A stretch of 64,000 nt of DNA from an uncultured Sphingobacteriales bacterium (GCA_937991535.1 CALKHN010000078.1:1-64000); one strand, 5' to 3'; shown: positions 26,057 to 35,128, counted from the stretch's first letter. Made by a program: numbers and translations. Notes: generated by a model not told the origin, from the sequence alone.

Positions 26057-26494
26057 ATGCCGTTAATGCAATTACAACGCACCGAAAATGATTATGGATT
26101 TACCGCTACAGATTCAGGGGGTAATAATCTGTCTATTGATATCCCTGAAGAGCAGGGAGGCAACAGCAAAGGTTTCCGTCCGATGCAGTTGTTGCTGGCT
26201 GGTTTAGGCGGATGCAGCGCAGTGGATGTTGTAAGTATATTAAAAAAACAAAAACAAAGCATAAAGGACTTTTCAATTGAAATAGATGGTGAACGGGAAA
26301 AAGGAAAAGAACCTTCCTTATGGGAAGAAGTGGAGATCACTTTTCATTTATCAGGGGAGATTGATGGCGCCAAAGCCCACCGTGCTGTAGAGTTGTCCAT
26401 GAATAAATATTGCTCCGTGGCGGAAACCCTGCGCAAGGCCGGAGCAGCATTAAAATGGAAAGTAGTGGTAAATGGAAACGATGTGAAATTATAA
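26057..26494 (+). CDS. OsmC/Ohr family protein
   Basis: 145 residues from MPLMQLQRTEND. The family segment MQLLLAGLGGCSAVDVVSIL carries the first redox Cys, and NKYCSVAETLRKAG the second. OsmC-family proteins reduce organic hydroperoxides with this cysteine pair or, in the YhfA-like branch to which this looks closer, have unknown roles. Soluble, no signal peptide. The gene follows the sulfur cluster but seems to have its own promoter box immediately upstream. Confidence 0.9.
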   Translation: MPLMQLQRTENDYGFTATDSGGNNLSIDIPEEQGGNSKGFRPMQLLLAGLGGCSAVDVVSILKKQKQSIKDFSIEIDGEREKGKEPSLWEEVEITFHLSGEIDGAKAHRAVELSMNKYCSVAETLRKAGAALKWKVVVNGNDVKL

Positions 26495-26614
26495 TATGAA
26501 TAAAGGAGAATGTGAATGATACATCAGTGTAGCCGTTACCCGCAACGAACTGCCCGCCATATACCAGTCTTTCGCACTTCACATTTTTGGTAATTTTAAA
26601 AAAAGATTAAGCAG

Positions 26615-27784
26615 ATGAAGCAACATCCCATTACGCAGGCCGTGCGTATTCAAACCTCCCGTACCAGTGAAATGGAACATAGTACTCCATTATTTCTCAC
26701 CTCCAGTTTTTGTTTTGAGGATGCCGAAGAAATGCGTGCGGCTTTCGCGGAAGAGAATGATAATAACATTTACAGCAGGTTCAGCAATCCTACCGTTCAG
26801 GAATTCATTGATAAGATGTGCGCGCTTGAAGGCGCTGAAGCGGGCTTTGCTACCTCGTCTGGCATGAGTGCTATATTTGGTTGCTTCATGACTTTTTTGA
26901 GCAGCGGCGATCATTTGCTGAGCTGCAAATCCATTTTCGGATCTACACATACCATTGTTACCAAATACCTCCACCGATGGAAAATAGACTATAGCTATGC
27001 GGATATCGAAAAACCTGAAACCTGGGAATCATTGATCCGGCCCAATACTAAAATGATCTATGTAGAAACGCCCACCAACCCCGGACTTGATATTGTGGAT
27101 ATGGAATGGCTGGGTAAGCTGGCAAAAAAGAATGGCATCATACTGCTTGTAGACAATTGCTTCGCCACACCCATCCTTCAAAAGCCTGCTGAATATGGAG
27201 CCGACCTGGTATTGCATTCCGCTACCAAATGGCTCGACGGACAGGGCCGTGTTTTGGGAGGAGTGGTTGTAGGCAAAAAAGAGCTCATCCGTGATCTGTA
27301 TGTATTCTGTAGAAATACCGGCCCGTCGCTCTCTCCTTTTAACGCCTGGATATTAAGCAAAAGCCTTGAAACGCTGGATGTGCGTATCCACCGCCACTGC
27401 GATAACGCCGAGGCATTGGTGAAGGCACTGGATGGACACCCGAAACTGAACTGGATCAAATATCCTTTCCATCCCTCCCATCCCATGTATGCAATTGCAA
27501 AAAAGCAAATGACACGCGGCGGCGGACTGGTTACCTTCGACCTGAAGGGCGCCGTTGAAGGCGGCAAAAAATTTATGGACGCATTACAGATGCTCTCTTT
27601 AACTTCTAATTTAGGCGATACCCGCAGCATTGCTTCTCATCCTGCATCTACCACACACTCCAAACTCAGCAGTGAAGAACAGCTATCTGTGGGCATAACC
27701 CCGGGACTGATACGCATTTCCGTGGGGCTTGAGCATGCAGATGACATTATTGCCGACATTGTACAGGCGTTGGAAGCGAGTTAG
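26615..27784 (+). CDS. metZ: O-succinylhomoserine sulfhydrylase-like PLP enzyme
   Basis: 389 residues. The PLP Lys is K205 in VLHSATKWLDGQGRVLGG; this DGQGR context is typical of MetZ. Other signatures are YSRFSNPTVQEF, ATSSGMSAIF, ETPTNPGLDIVD and LTSNLGDTRSIASHPASTTH. It catalyses homocysteine formation from an O-acylhomoserine and sulfide, or acts as a cystathionine gamma-synthase-like enzyme. The cell thus carries both MetY and a MetZ-type enzyme; only MetX, not MetA, is seen here, so the acyl donor used by MetZ is uncertain. It lies downstream of osmC on the same strand. Confidence 0.9.
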   Translation: MKQHPITQAVRIQTSRTSEMEHSTPLFLTSSFCFEDAEEMRAAFAEENDNNIYSRFSNPTVQEFIDKMCALEGAEAGFATSSGMSAIFGCFMTFLSSGDHLLSCKSIFGSTHTIVTKYLHRWKIDYSYADIEKPETWESLIRPNTKMIYVETPTNPGLDIVDMEWLGKLAKKNGIILLVDNCFATPILQKPAEYGADLVLHSATKWLDGQGRVLGGVVVGKKELIRDLYVFCRNTGPSLSPFNAWILSKSLETLDVRIHRHCDNAEALVKALDGHPKLNWIKYPFHPSHPMYAIAKKQMTRGGGLVTFDLKGAVEGGKKFMDALQMLSLTSNLGDTRSIASHPASTTHSKLSSEEQLSVGITPGLIRISVGLEHADDIIADIVQALEAS

Positions 27785-27861
27785 CCAGGGTTGATCGCTT
27801 TTAGAAATGTTTTTAAAATATGCATGGGCTTATAAAGACCGGCCAAGTTACTATTGAATTT

Positions 27862-29349
27862 TTATACTTTCTTTTTAAGTATTTTTTCTTTAGCCACAGT
27901 TTTAATAATATGACCGGCAACGTCTGCACCATTCTTTGCCAGCCCAAGCAGCCACTTGCCCTGGTCTTCAGGACGTGTTTTGATTCCATGTAAAATATCC
28001 GAGCCCATATGCGTTAACCTGCTTCCCGTTTCGGCCCATTTATCTGGCCCTTCAAGTATATCGTTTATAGCTTGCGTGCCAACATTCACGCCGCCCTGCA
28101 ACAATGATTTCAAAACAAACGGAACCGTAAGTGCTTTGTATGAAGGATAAGTGCCCTCAAAAATTCCGGCAATGATATCTGCATAACTTTTATCCACTTT
28201 TGCCCTGCTGATTAAAACGCCCATGATTTCCATCCACAATGGTGCAAGCGTTTTATTGCGCGCAAACTGAATGAGTAAATTAGACAATGCAAAATCATAG
28301 GCCAGTTCCTTGTCGATCTTTTTCCGGTAAGCATACAAAGCCGGCGCGGTAAATTCATTATTTGCAATGCATCCTGTTAAGCACTCGGCGGCCCATCTAG
28401 CGCTAAGCAATGCATATTGTATACCGTCGCCACTGAGCGGATTGATCAAACCTGCAGCATCGCCGATCAGTAATAAGCGGTTACCGGATATTTTAGCGTG
28501 CCGGTTAAAAAAGGTGAGCGGCCAGCCTGATATCTTGCCATCTGCCACTCCATTACCAAGGCGTTCAATAATGTCGGCGTTGTGTTTAACATGGTTGCTT
28601 AAAAAAGATCTTACATGCGCTTCATTTTGCGGAAATGTAGAAGCAACCATCGCCATTCCCACATTAGCACCATCAGCACCCCTGGGAAACATCCAGAAAA
28701 TACCCGGGAAACTTTCCTCCGTAAAATAAATATCCACCCGGTCCTGGGGACCGTTCACATTGTTGTAGTAGGCACGCAATCCCAGCAATTGAAAATGCTC
28801 GTGAGGTTTAGCGCCATGCATTTGCCGTGCTACAGCAGAGCTGCTTCCGTCTGCACCTACCAGCACTTTTGCTTTCAACTGAAGGTTCTGCTGTTGCCGT
28901 TTGATTTGCACGGTAACCGCATCCGTTGAAATACTATACCCAGTTACACGTGCATCTTCGTAATATACCGCTCCCGCTTTTTTGGCTATGCCATAAATCC
29001 AGTGATCCAGTTCAATGCGTGGTATAATGCGTGCATGATGCGGCAGGTGGGCGGGTTTTGACAGATCTATAAAAACTTTATCATTTTTAATGAACAGTCC
29101 TACTTTGCTGATTTCGTTGGCACTCGCAAAATTATCCATGCCCTCAATACCCATTGCCTGCAGTTCTGCTAATGCAACAGGACTTACACCATCACCACAA
29201 ACCTTATCCCGGGGGAACCGCTGAGCCTCAGCTACAATTACGCTTATGCCCCTGCTTGCCAGGTGAAAGGCCAGCGCGCTGCCCGCCGGGCCGCCACCCG
29301 CAATAAGTACATCACAATCGTATTTACAAACAGCTTTTATGGTTACCAT
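27862..29349 (-). CDS. Geranylgeranyl reductase family FAD-dependent oxidoreductase
   Basis: 495 residues. N-terminal FAD-binding loop DVLIAGGGPAGSALAFHLA, then the family PRDKVCGDGVSPVAL motif, the VLVGADGSSSAVAR segment and RLLLIGDAAGLINPLSGDGIQYA, all as in geranylgeranyl reductases. Such enzymes saturate isoprenoid chains of prenyl diphosphates, lipids or quinones. The C-terminal 100 residues are longer than in the basic family and look amphipathic. It is the last gene of the minus-strand operon and follows the polyprenyl synthase after 6 bases, so its substrate is probably the product of that enzyme or a lipid made from it. Confidence 0.9.
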   Translation of the reverse strand: MVTIKAVCKYDCDVLIAGGGPAGSALAFHLASRGISVIVAEAQRFPRDKVCGDGVSPVALAELQAMGIEGMDNFASANEISKVGLFIKNDKVFIDLSKPAHLPHHARIIPRIELDHWIYGIAKKAGAVYYEDARVTGYSISTDAVTVQIKRQQQNLQLKAKVLVGADGSSSAVARQMHGAKPHEHFQLLGLRAYYNNVNGPQDRVDIYFTEESFPGIFWMFPRGADGANVGMAMVASTFPQNEAHVRSFLSNHVKHNADIIERLGNGVADGKISGWPLTFFNRHAKISGNRLLLIGDAAGLINPLSGDGIQYALLSARWAAECLTGCIANNEFTAPALYAYRKKIDKELAYDFALSNLLIQFARNKTLAPLWMEIMGVLISRAKVDKSYADIIAGIFEGTYPSYKALTVPFVLKSLLQGGVNVGTQAINDILEGPDKWAETGSRLTHMGSDILHGIKTRPEDQGKWLLGLAKNGADVAGHIIKTVAKEKILKKKV

Positions 29350-29355
29350 AAAACA

Positions 29356-30384
29356 TTAATAATCGCGGTTGAGCATATAAATGATAAGGCTTTCAATAAA
29401 TGTTTTGTCTTTTGAAGCGGGCAACACTGAAAATATGGAATAAAATTCCTTTAAAGCAGCCCCGGCCATATATTTAGAAATGTTCCTTGAATAGCCCAGG
29501 CTATTGTAACGATGCATCAGTTTCAATATCCATGCAGCGGTTTCAGCATCCCTGCTGCAAATGGGCATAGCAAGAAAATCCTTGATCTTCTTCAATTCCC
29601 TGCTATTGCAATGTTTCAGCAAATGAATAAGCATTAAGGTTCGCTTACCCTCTATAATGTCTCCGCCAATTTCTTTTCCGTACTTATTTTCCTCGGCTAC
29701 CAGGTTCAGTACATCATCCTGTATTTGAAAAGCTGTGCCCATAAAGTAACCAAAACGGTTGAACCGGTCCGGTGTTACCTTTCCCTGGCTGCCAATAATA
29801 GCGCCAATGCGAATGGGGTGTATACAAGTATACCAGCAGGTTTTTTTTAAGATCATACGTAAATAATCCTCATCCCCCAACCCGCAAACATTGTCTTTGC
29901 GCCAGCCCAGTTCCATTGCCTGCCCTTCCACCGATTCGGTTACCATGTGCTGTACCTCCAGAAATATTTTCATAGAAAGTGAGGGGCCAAGCTTTTCCTT
30001 GTTCATAAAAAGGGGGTACAGGCTCAGTACATTCATGGCGTCGCCCACATTAATGGCAATGCCTGTGTTGTTGTACCGGTGCATGGTGGGTTTATTGCGA
30101 CGGGAAATGCTCTCATCTTCTATATCATCATGTATCAAAAATGCATTGTGCAGTAATTCAAGTGAAACAGCCGAGTACAAGGCCTGACTTGCCGAACCAC
30201 CAAAAGCTTTACAGGTAGAAATGCATAACCCCGGCCGGAAACCTTTACCTCCCCGGTTGGGATAATCAGTGATAAGATCATATAAATATTTCCTGGGCTC
30301 TTTATCAGGGATAAAATGATGGATGCCTTTGAGCGTATAAGAAGAATATTCCGCCAACATGGATTTCATTACATCGTCTGCCAT
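29356..30384 (-). CDS. Polyprenyl diphosphate synthase (E-isoprenyl type)
   Basis: 342 residues. The first Asp-rich motif is HDDIED (86-90 DDxxD) followed by RRNKPT, and the second is QDDVLN (223-227), where the last Asp of the usual DDxxD is Asn. The Lys/Arg of GGKGFRPGL near residue 48 binds diphosphate. It condenses isopentenyl diphosphate with allylic diphosphates, giving products of the FPP/GGPP class; chain length cannot be read safely. The C-terminus is longer than usual. It lies between five unrecognised genes and the GGR-family gene in one tight transcript. Confidence 0.9.
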   Translation of the reverse strand: MADDVMKSMLAEYSSYTLKGIHHFIPDKEPRKYLYDLITDYPNRGGKGFRPGLCISTCKAFGGSASQALYSAVSLELLHNAFLIHDDIEDESISRRNKPTMHRYNNTGIAINVGDAMNVLSLYPLFMNKEKLGPSLSMKIFLEVQHMVTESVEGQAMELGWRKDNVCGLGDEDYLRMILKKTCWYTCIHPIRIGAIIGSQGKVTPDRFNRFGYFMGTAFQIQDDVLNLVAEENKYGKEIGGDIIEGKRTLMLIHLLKHCNSRELKKIKDFLAMPICSRDAETAAWILKLMHRYNSLGYSRNISKYMAGAALKEFYSIFSVLPASKDKTFIESLIIYMLNRDY

Positions 30385-30393
30385 AACTTTTGT

Positions 30394-31107
30394 TTATACA
30401 ACATCAATACCAACCACTGTTCTGATGCCGGCGTTTTTTGCATCCATGAGCAAAGCGCAATAATGGCCGGGTTTACAGGTTTTGGGCACCTTAATTTTAA
30501 TGACTACCTCTTTTTGCTCTGCGGGTTTTAAAGTGAGTACGGCAGGTTGCAACTGAATATGACGGGCCAGGATTTTTTGCATTCGGGCTCCGGCAAAATC
30601 TGTTTTCATTAAGGCTACGGTCATCTGGTCTGAATTACTATCATTGGTTATAGACAGGTGAACCACTCCGGTTTCACCGGCCTTCACCGGTGCTTCAGTT
30701 ACAATAACCGGTAAGGCGTTTTCGCTGCCGGTTGTTGCTTGCTTTTCAGTAAACGAACTTGTACCGGTTTCTTTCCGAATGCTTCCGGAAAGTATCCCGA
30801 GGTGATTGGTGATGGCAGTGAGTGCATCCAAAAAAAGATCAACGGCTTCGTGTGTATCCCTGCGGATACGACTCATTAATTCTTCCGGATCGCTGCGCAC
30901 ATCTTCTACATCAATTACTTTCCTCTCCAGCTTTTTTGCAGCAATTATGCCGGCAGCTATCTCTTCTTCCAGCACATTTACCGCACTGCTTAAGATACGT
31001 TGGGCATTGTTCATCATTTTATCAGGATTGATCGTGCTGAACCAATCATCCTTTTGCCCATTGGTCGCCTTTGTTCTTCCTGAGCCATTGCTTTGTATCG
31101 TTGCCAT
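30394..31107 (-). CDS. Hypothetical protein: helical N-terminus plus Ig-like domain
   Basis: 237 residues, family not recognised. Residues 25-110 are predicted helical (NAQRILSSAVNVLEEEIAAG, a later acidic VIDVEDVRSDPEEL and DALTAITNHLG), phasin-like in feel. Residues 130-237 look like a seven-stranded Ig/NEW3-type beta domain with GETGVVHLSITNDSNSD, LKPAEQKEVVIKIKVPKT and KPGHYCALLMDA. No signal peptide or membrane segment, so cytoplasmic. It shares this architecture with the next two genes upstream and sits 9 bases before the polyprenyl synthase. Function unknown. Confidence 0.82.
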   Translation of the reverse strand: MATIQSNGSGRTKATNGQKDDWFSTINPDKMMNNAQRILSSAVNVLEEEIAAGIIAAKKLERKVIDVEDVRSDPEELMSRIRRDTHEAVDLFLDALTAITNHLGILSGSIRKETGTSSFTEKQATTGSENALPVIVTEAPVKAGETGVVHLSITNDSNSDQMTVALMKTDFAGARMQKILARHIQLQPAVLTLKPAEQKEVVIKIKVPKTCKPGHYCALLMDAKNAGIRTVVGIDVV

Positions 31108-31116
31108 GCTTGAAGT

Positions 31117-31767
31117 TTATAATGGAGAAGTTTGCTTTTCAGATACCGTGATATAGAGCGAAAAAAAGGTATGTTCAAATCCCTGGACCTGGAGATGGCT
31201 GAGATAAACTCCTGCTTTTGCATTCGCCGGTACTTTTACATGAATGTCTACCGTTTGCGATTCGGATGGATTGAGCTGGAATGATTGCGGTAAAATTGTA
31301 GTTTTAAATGCAGGCTTTTCGCTAAAATCGTTCTGGTGCACAAAATCGGTATGCACCAGTTTACACAATACCGGTTCCTTCTTGTCGCTGTCTAAGATAA
31401 ACTGAACCTTTGCTGTGTGCCCGGGTACAACGCCGGCCTTTAATACAAAAGCAGGTTTCGGTATTTCATCCCGTGAAGCTGCAGGACCTTCAAATGATTC
31501 GTTCGTTGTTTCCGGTGAGCTGTTGAATCTTTTCGTTAATGTTAAACCAAGGTCTATAAGGTTGTTTGCATGTTGCATGTTCAATTTCATAAATGAATTG
31601 AATGCATCTTTTAACAGATCAGGCTGAATGCCTGCCATTCCTTTTGGTGATGTGCCAAGCTTCCTTACAAATTTGGAGCCTTCACTAATGAAAACCTTAT
31701 TGGCTTCTGCGGTTTTGCGAACCAATTCCTCAAAATCTTTAACCAAAGCGGAGGTGGAATCACTCAT
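31117..31767 (-). CDS. Hypothetical protein: helical N-terminus plus Ig-like domain
   Basis: 216 residues. The first 85 are amphipathic and helical with a phasin-like look (LVKDFEELVRKTAEANKVF, then FNSFMKLNMQHANNLIDLGL). The second half is an Ig/NEW3-like domain with VVPGHTAKVQFILDSDKKE, LNPSESQTVDIHVKVPAN and AKAGVYLSHLQVQG. No export signal. Same two-part plan as its neighbours at 30394 and 31804, so they are probably old duplicates. Starts 36 bases after the previous stop and ends 9 bases before the next start. Function unknown; a granule- or membrane-coating role is only a guess from the helical part. Confidence 0.82.
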   Translation of the reverse strand: MSDSTSALVKDFEELVRKTAEANKVFISEGSKFVRKLGTSPKGMAGIQPDLLKDAFNSFMKLNMQHANNLIDLGLTLTKRFNSSPETTNESFEGPAASRDEIPKPAFVLKAGVVPGHTAKVQFILDSDKKEPVLCKLVHTDFVHQNDFSEKPAFKTTILPQSFQLNPSESQTVDIHVKVPANAKAGVYLSHLQVQGFEHTFFSLYITVSEKQTSPL

Positions 31768-31803
31768 AATAAGCGCATGAATATATACTGCGAAATAAAC
31801 TGT

Positions 31804-32466
31804 TTAACCTTCCTGTCTTTTAACCCGGGGCTCACAATAAAAGTGACTTTGCCAGCTTTGCCAGCGCAAGCGGTATTTCTGTTCAGCAAGCGGTTCTGCA
31901 ACAGGAATATTGCTATTGGCATCTACAATAAGCGTAAAGCAAATATTCTGATTGATCTCCTTTTCACGAAGCACTATCTCGGTTGAATAAGCAGATCCCT
32001 GGCTGAAATTCGCGAGGTCAATGCTCATAAGCACCCTTTCACTTCTGCCCGATTCAAGCACTACCTGACTTTTATTAAGATTTGGCTGATCGGGCGCCAT
32101 TTTGCCATCCGCATCTTTTAATTCTCTAACACCCACTCTAAACGTTTTTGCCGTGGCGCAGGTGTTCTTTACCATAAATGGAACGATGATCCGCTCGCCT
32201 TCTGTGGCATGCCGCGTAATACTGGTAAGGCAATGGGGCGGGCAACTGGTTTTAGGCGCACAGCAATCCTCCTTCCGAAATTTGAACTGTGGAAGCTGGA
32301 TAGCAGGAATTCCTTTTTCAAACAGTGTTTTGTTCAAATTGCTCATACTGTTAAACATCGTATCCATCAGCGGCCGAACAGATGCCAGCGATACATCGGT
32401 CATTCTTTGGAAACTTTCGGCAAGTCCCTGCCGCAAAGTACCGCCTGTATTGGTTTTATTTTCCAT
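31804..32466 (-). CDS. Hypothetical protein: helical segment, Cys cluster and Ig-like domain
   Basis: 220 residues from MENKTNTGG; this ATG overlaps the end of the upstream gene by 11 bases, and a longer in-frame start would overlap far more. Residues 10-65 are helical (LAESFQRMTDVSLASVRPL, then MDTMFNSMSNLNKTLFEKG). A cysteine cluster CCAPKTSCPPHC follows at about residues 67-78, of a kind that could bind metal. The rest resembles an Ig-like domain (GERIIVPFMVKNTCATAKTF, GRSERVLMSIDLANFSQG). No signal peptide. Third member of the helix-plus-Ig set in the operon. Function unknown. Confidence 0.8.
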   Translation of the reverse strand: MENKTNTGGTLRQGLAESFQRMTDVSLASVRPLMDTMFNSMSNLNKTLFEKGIPAIQLPQFKFRKEDCCAPKTSCPPHCLTSITRHATEGERIIVPFMVKNTCATAKTFRVGVRELKDADGKMAPDQPNLNKSQVVLESGRSERVLMSIDLANFSQGSAYSTEIVLREKEINQNICFTLIVDANSNIPVAEPLAEQKYRLRWQSWQSHFYCEPRVKRQEG

Positions 32467-33259
32467 TTCGTTTTTTTTCTGATGAGGTCTCATCATGTGA
32501 CTTAATACTGTAAGTGATCTCTTTATCCCATAAACGGATATTTCCCGAGTAATCCCTGCCCGGATCAACATCCTGGGGTAAGGTGAGTGTAAAATGCAAC
32601 TGCATACGTTTTCCCGGCGCTACGATCATACCACTTTCTTCAATATGAATAGAAGACCACCCCACCATATCGCGGTGAATGTTTTTTGTGAGTTCATCCA
32701 TCACGGGCATAAATCCTTCTGCGCCCTTATCACGCATGGCCGTGGCCAAACCCCTGCACAAATAGTCCATGTCTAAAGTTGTAATGTGCTTTACTTCCGG
32801 TATTTGGAAAGGGATGTTGCCCATATTCATTAAAGTGAGTTCAGCGTTGTGTATCCTCCCTGGCGATACGCCCTGGAAAGCCATATGTGCCGGAGTAATA
32901 TTAATTTCTATATTCGGCTGAACAACCAATTTTAGCTTTGGTGTAGTTCCTCCAACATTTAGAAGGCTTTCGTATGTACCTGGCGGCGTTTGAGGATCAA
33001 TCTCAAGCCAGATATCCTGTACCCGTTTTTCCCCCGGTTGCAGGCGGCAGGAAAGATTCAGGCTTTCTGCCCGGCTTTGACCGCCTCCTCCCATTCTTTG
33101 GTCGTGTAGTAAAGGGAGTGAACGAATCCGTAATGGCTCGTCATTTTTATTACTGATTAACATTTGTCCTTGTAATTGACCGGGCGGCCCGTTCAGGATA
33201 ATTTCATCCTCCCCGAGTTGTAGACTTTCATTAAATGTATCGGCGGTGATGGTGAGCAT
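32456..33259 (-). CDS. Hypothetical protein with two Ig-like domains
   Basis: 267 residues. Two consecutive beta domains are suggested: residues 20-115 (QMLISNKNDEPLRIRSLPL, LQPGEKRVQDIWLEIDPQT, PPGTYESLLNVGG) and 118-255 (NAELTLMNMGNIPFQIPEV, VAPGKRMQLHFTLTLPQD, DPGRDYSGNIRLWDKE). Each ends in the PG-x-Y/D-Y turn of NEW3-like domains. There is a glycine stretch RMGGGGQSR. It lacks a signal peptide, unusual for Ig-type proteins, which are mostly exported. Second gene of the operon. Function unknown; perhaps a structural or assembly partner. Confidence 0.82.
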   Translation of the reverse strand: MLTITADTFNESLQLGEDEIILNGPPGQLQGQMLISNKNDEPLRIRSLPLLHDQRMGGGGQSRAESLNLSCRLQPGEKRVQDIWLEIDPQTPPGTYESLLNVGGTTPKLKLVVQPNIEINITPAHMAFQGVSPGRIHNAELTLMNMGNIPFQIPEVKHITTLDMDYLCRGLATAMRDKGAEGFMPVMDELTKNIHRDMVGWSSIHIEESGMIVAPGKRMQLHFTLTLPQDVDPGRDYSGNIRLWDKEITYSIKSHDETSSEKKRNGK

Positions 33260-33302
33260 AATCAGATATTTTAAAAGTGAGGAACTTTATGCCAGCGCCA
33301 GC

Positions 33303-33821
33303 TTAACCATTATCCCTATCCCTGTTCCTTTCGGGAAAGGGCCGGGAGTCTGGTTCGCAACAATCGGTTTCGCAACGCTCAGCAGCATTGGGAATATAAG
33401 GCTCAGTAATAATCTGCCCTTCTCCATTTACGCAAATACTGAAAAGCTCTAGTCCCATCACTTTAAAACAAACCTGCGAGTAATTGGGAATGCGTACCCT
33501 TACCTTCATCATGGCTTTAATATCCTGGAGTGTGAACCTGGGAAGATTCAATAGCTCTACCTTGCTGTCTGTAGCCACCGGCTGATTTTTGTCTCCGATC
33601 AGCAGGGTTGCAACGGGTTGTTTGGGATCACCTGTTAGTTTAATATCATTATCGGTTTCCAGTTTACCACTAACCTTGGTCTCGAGAGAGCCCGAATGCT
33701 TTGCATCGAAACCTCCTTTAAGCGTGGTATCCAATCCGCCGTCTAAAGTGCTTTCAATATCAAAAACTTTATCTGGCCTTAAATGATGCGTATAACTGGT
33801 GGGGATGGAAGGCGTGCTCAT
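33303..33821 (-). CDS. Hypothetical protein with octapeptide repeats, first gene of the operon
   Basis: 172 residues, family not recognised. Residues 25-64 are five eight-residue units of pattern TLKGGFDA / KVSGKLET, alternating polar and hydrophobic, which could form a small beta solenoid or stacked sheet. The middle (RFTLQDIKAMMKVRVRIPNY, then CFKVMGLELFSICVNGEG) is a compact beta-rich domain. The tail is charged and cysteine-rich (ERCETDCCEPD). No signal peptide. It opens the run of seven minus-strand genes with gaps of 43 bases or less. Function unknown. Confidence 0.8.
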   Translation of the reverse strand: MSTPSIPTSYTHHLRPDKVFDIESTLDGGLDTTLKGGFDAKHSGSLETKVSGKLETDNDIKLTGDPKQPVATLLIGDKNQPVATDSKVELLNLPRFTLQDIKAMMKVRVRIPNYSQVCFKVMGLELFSICVNGEGQIITEPYIPNAAERCETDCCEPDSRPFPERNRDRDNG

Positions 33822-34027
33822 TGTGCATTGGTTTTAGAATGGACTAACAAGCTACACATTATTTTCAAGGATTTATAGCCAATTTTGAAATTTCATTTCC
33901 CCCGGTTTTTCAATAATTCCCGATCAAAAGCAAGGGGTTTGGTTGCCGGCATATTGAATGACCAATTTGTTTATTTATCTTGAGATACAACACAACCTGT
34001 TTACTCTTTAAAATACCAAACGATTGT

Positions 34028-35128
34028 ATGGAAAAACAAAAACGACTGCTTTCTGTTGATGCCCTCCGGGGCTTCGACATGTTGCTCATTTCCGGTGGCG
34101 GCGCTTTCATCGTTCGCCTGAAAGGAACTACCGGCATAACATGGGTTGACTGGATGGCCGATCAACTCACGCATCCTGCATGGAATGGTTTTACCTTTTA
34201 CGACTTCATATTCCCGCTGTTTTTATTTACAGCAGGCATCGCATTGTCCTATTCCATACGATCAGGACTAAGCAGGGGAATGCGTAAAAAGGAACTCTAC
34301 AAGAAGGCCTTTCGCCGTATGCTCATCCTTATTGTGCTGGGTATCCTGGATAAAAATATTCCGTTGAATATTTTTGACCCGGCTCAAATACGCTATGGTA
34401 CTGTGCTGGGTCGTATCGGGATTGCCACTTTTATTACTACCCTGCTGTACCTGAATCTCTCTTCCAAACAAAGACTTTACTGGGTAGGCGGTATGCTGAT
34501 TCTGTATTGCGCTGCTCTCTTCCTCGTGCCTGTACCCGGCTATGGTGCAGGTGATCTGTCTTTTGAAGGCAACCTGGTGGGGTGGTTCGACCGCACGTTC
34601 ATGCCCGGCCGTTTGCTGCAAAAAACATACGATGAAAACGCATTGCTCACTCAACTGCCCGCGCATTGTCTTACTGTTCTGGGCGCATTTGCCGGCGATA
34701 TACTTCAAAAGCAAAAACCGGAGCATAAAAAGTTGCTGGAGCTTGGCATAGCAGGTATAGTATCTGTTGCACTCGGGCTATTGTGGAGCACTTTCTTCCC
34801 GCTCAACAAGCATTTATGGACGAGCTCATTTATTCTGCTCACCGCCGGCATGGCTTTTCTTTTCCTCGCATTGTTTTACTGGCTCATTGATGTGCAGGGT
34901 TACCGCAAATGGGCTTTCTTTTTTAAGGTGATCGGCATGAATTCTCTTGTAATTTACCTGGGTACGCGCTTTGTAGATTTTGATTACAGCTCCAGATTGC
35001 TTTTTGGCGGATGGTATATGCATGTAGCCGAAAAATGGCAACCTGCCTGCAATGCATTGGGTGCGCTGATACTGGTTTGGCTATTGTTGTATTTTTTATA
35101 CAGGAAAAAAATATTCATCAAGGTATAG
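34028..35128 (+). CDS. Membrane acyltransferase family protein (DUF5009 / heparan-glucosaminide N-acetyltransferase-like)
   Basis: 366 residues from MEKQKRLLSVDALRGFDM; the frame runs 16 residues further upstream but without family likeness. The opening RLLSVDALRGFDM and the FTFYDFIFPLFLFTAGIALS segment are hallmarks of this family, with His and Asp residues of the first loops (ADQLTHPAWNGF) as candidate active-site groups. About ten membrane helices. Members move acyl groups, probably acetyl from cytoplasmic acetyl-CoA, to sugars across the membrane. It is divergent from the Ig-domain operon with a 206-bp gap. Confidence 0.9.
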   Translation: MEKQKRLLSVDALRGFDMLLISGGGAFIVRLKGTTGITWVDWMADQLTHPAWNGFTFYDFIFPLFLFTAGIALSYSIRSGLSRGMRKKELYKKAFRRMLILIVLGILDKNIPLNIFDPAQIRYGTVLGRIGIATFITTLLYLNLSSKQRLYWVGGMLILYCAALFLVPVPGYGAGDLSFEGNLVGWFDRTFMPGRLLQKTYDENALLTQLPAHCLTVLGAFAGDILQKQKPEHKKLLELGIAGIVSVALGLLWSTFFPLNKHLWTSSFILLTAGMAFLFLALFYWLIDVQGYRKWAFFFKVIGMNSLVIYLGTRFVDFDYSSRLLFGGWYMHVAEKWQPACNALGALILVWLLLYFLYRKKIFIKV

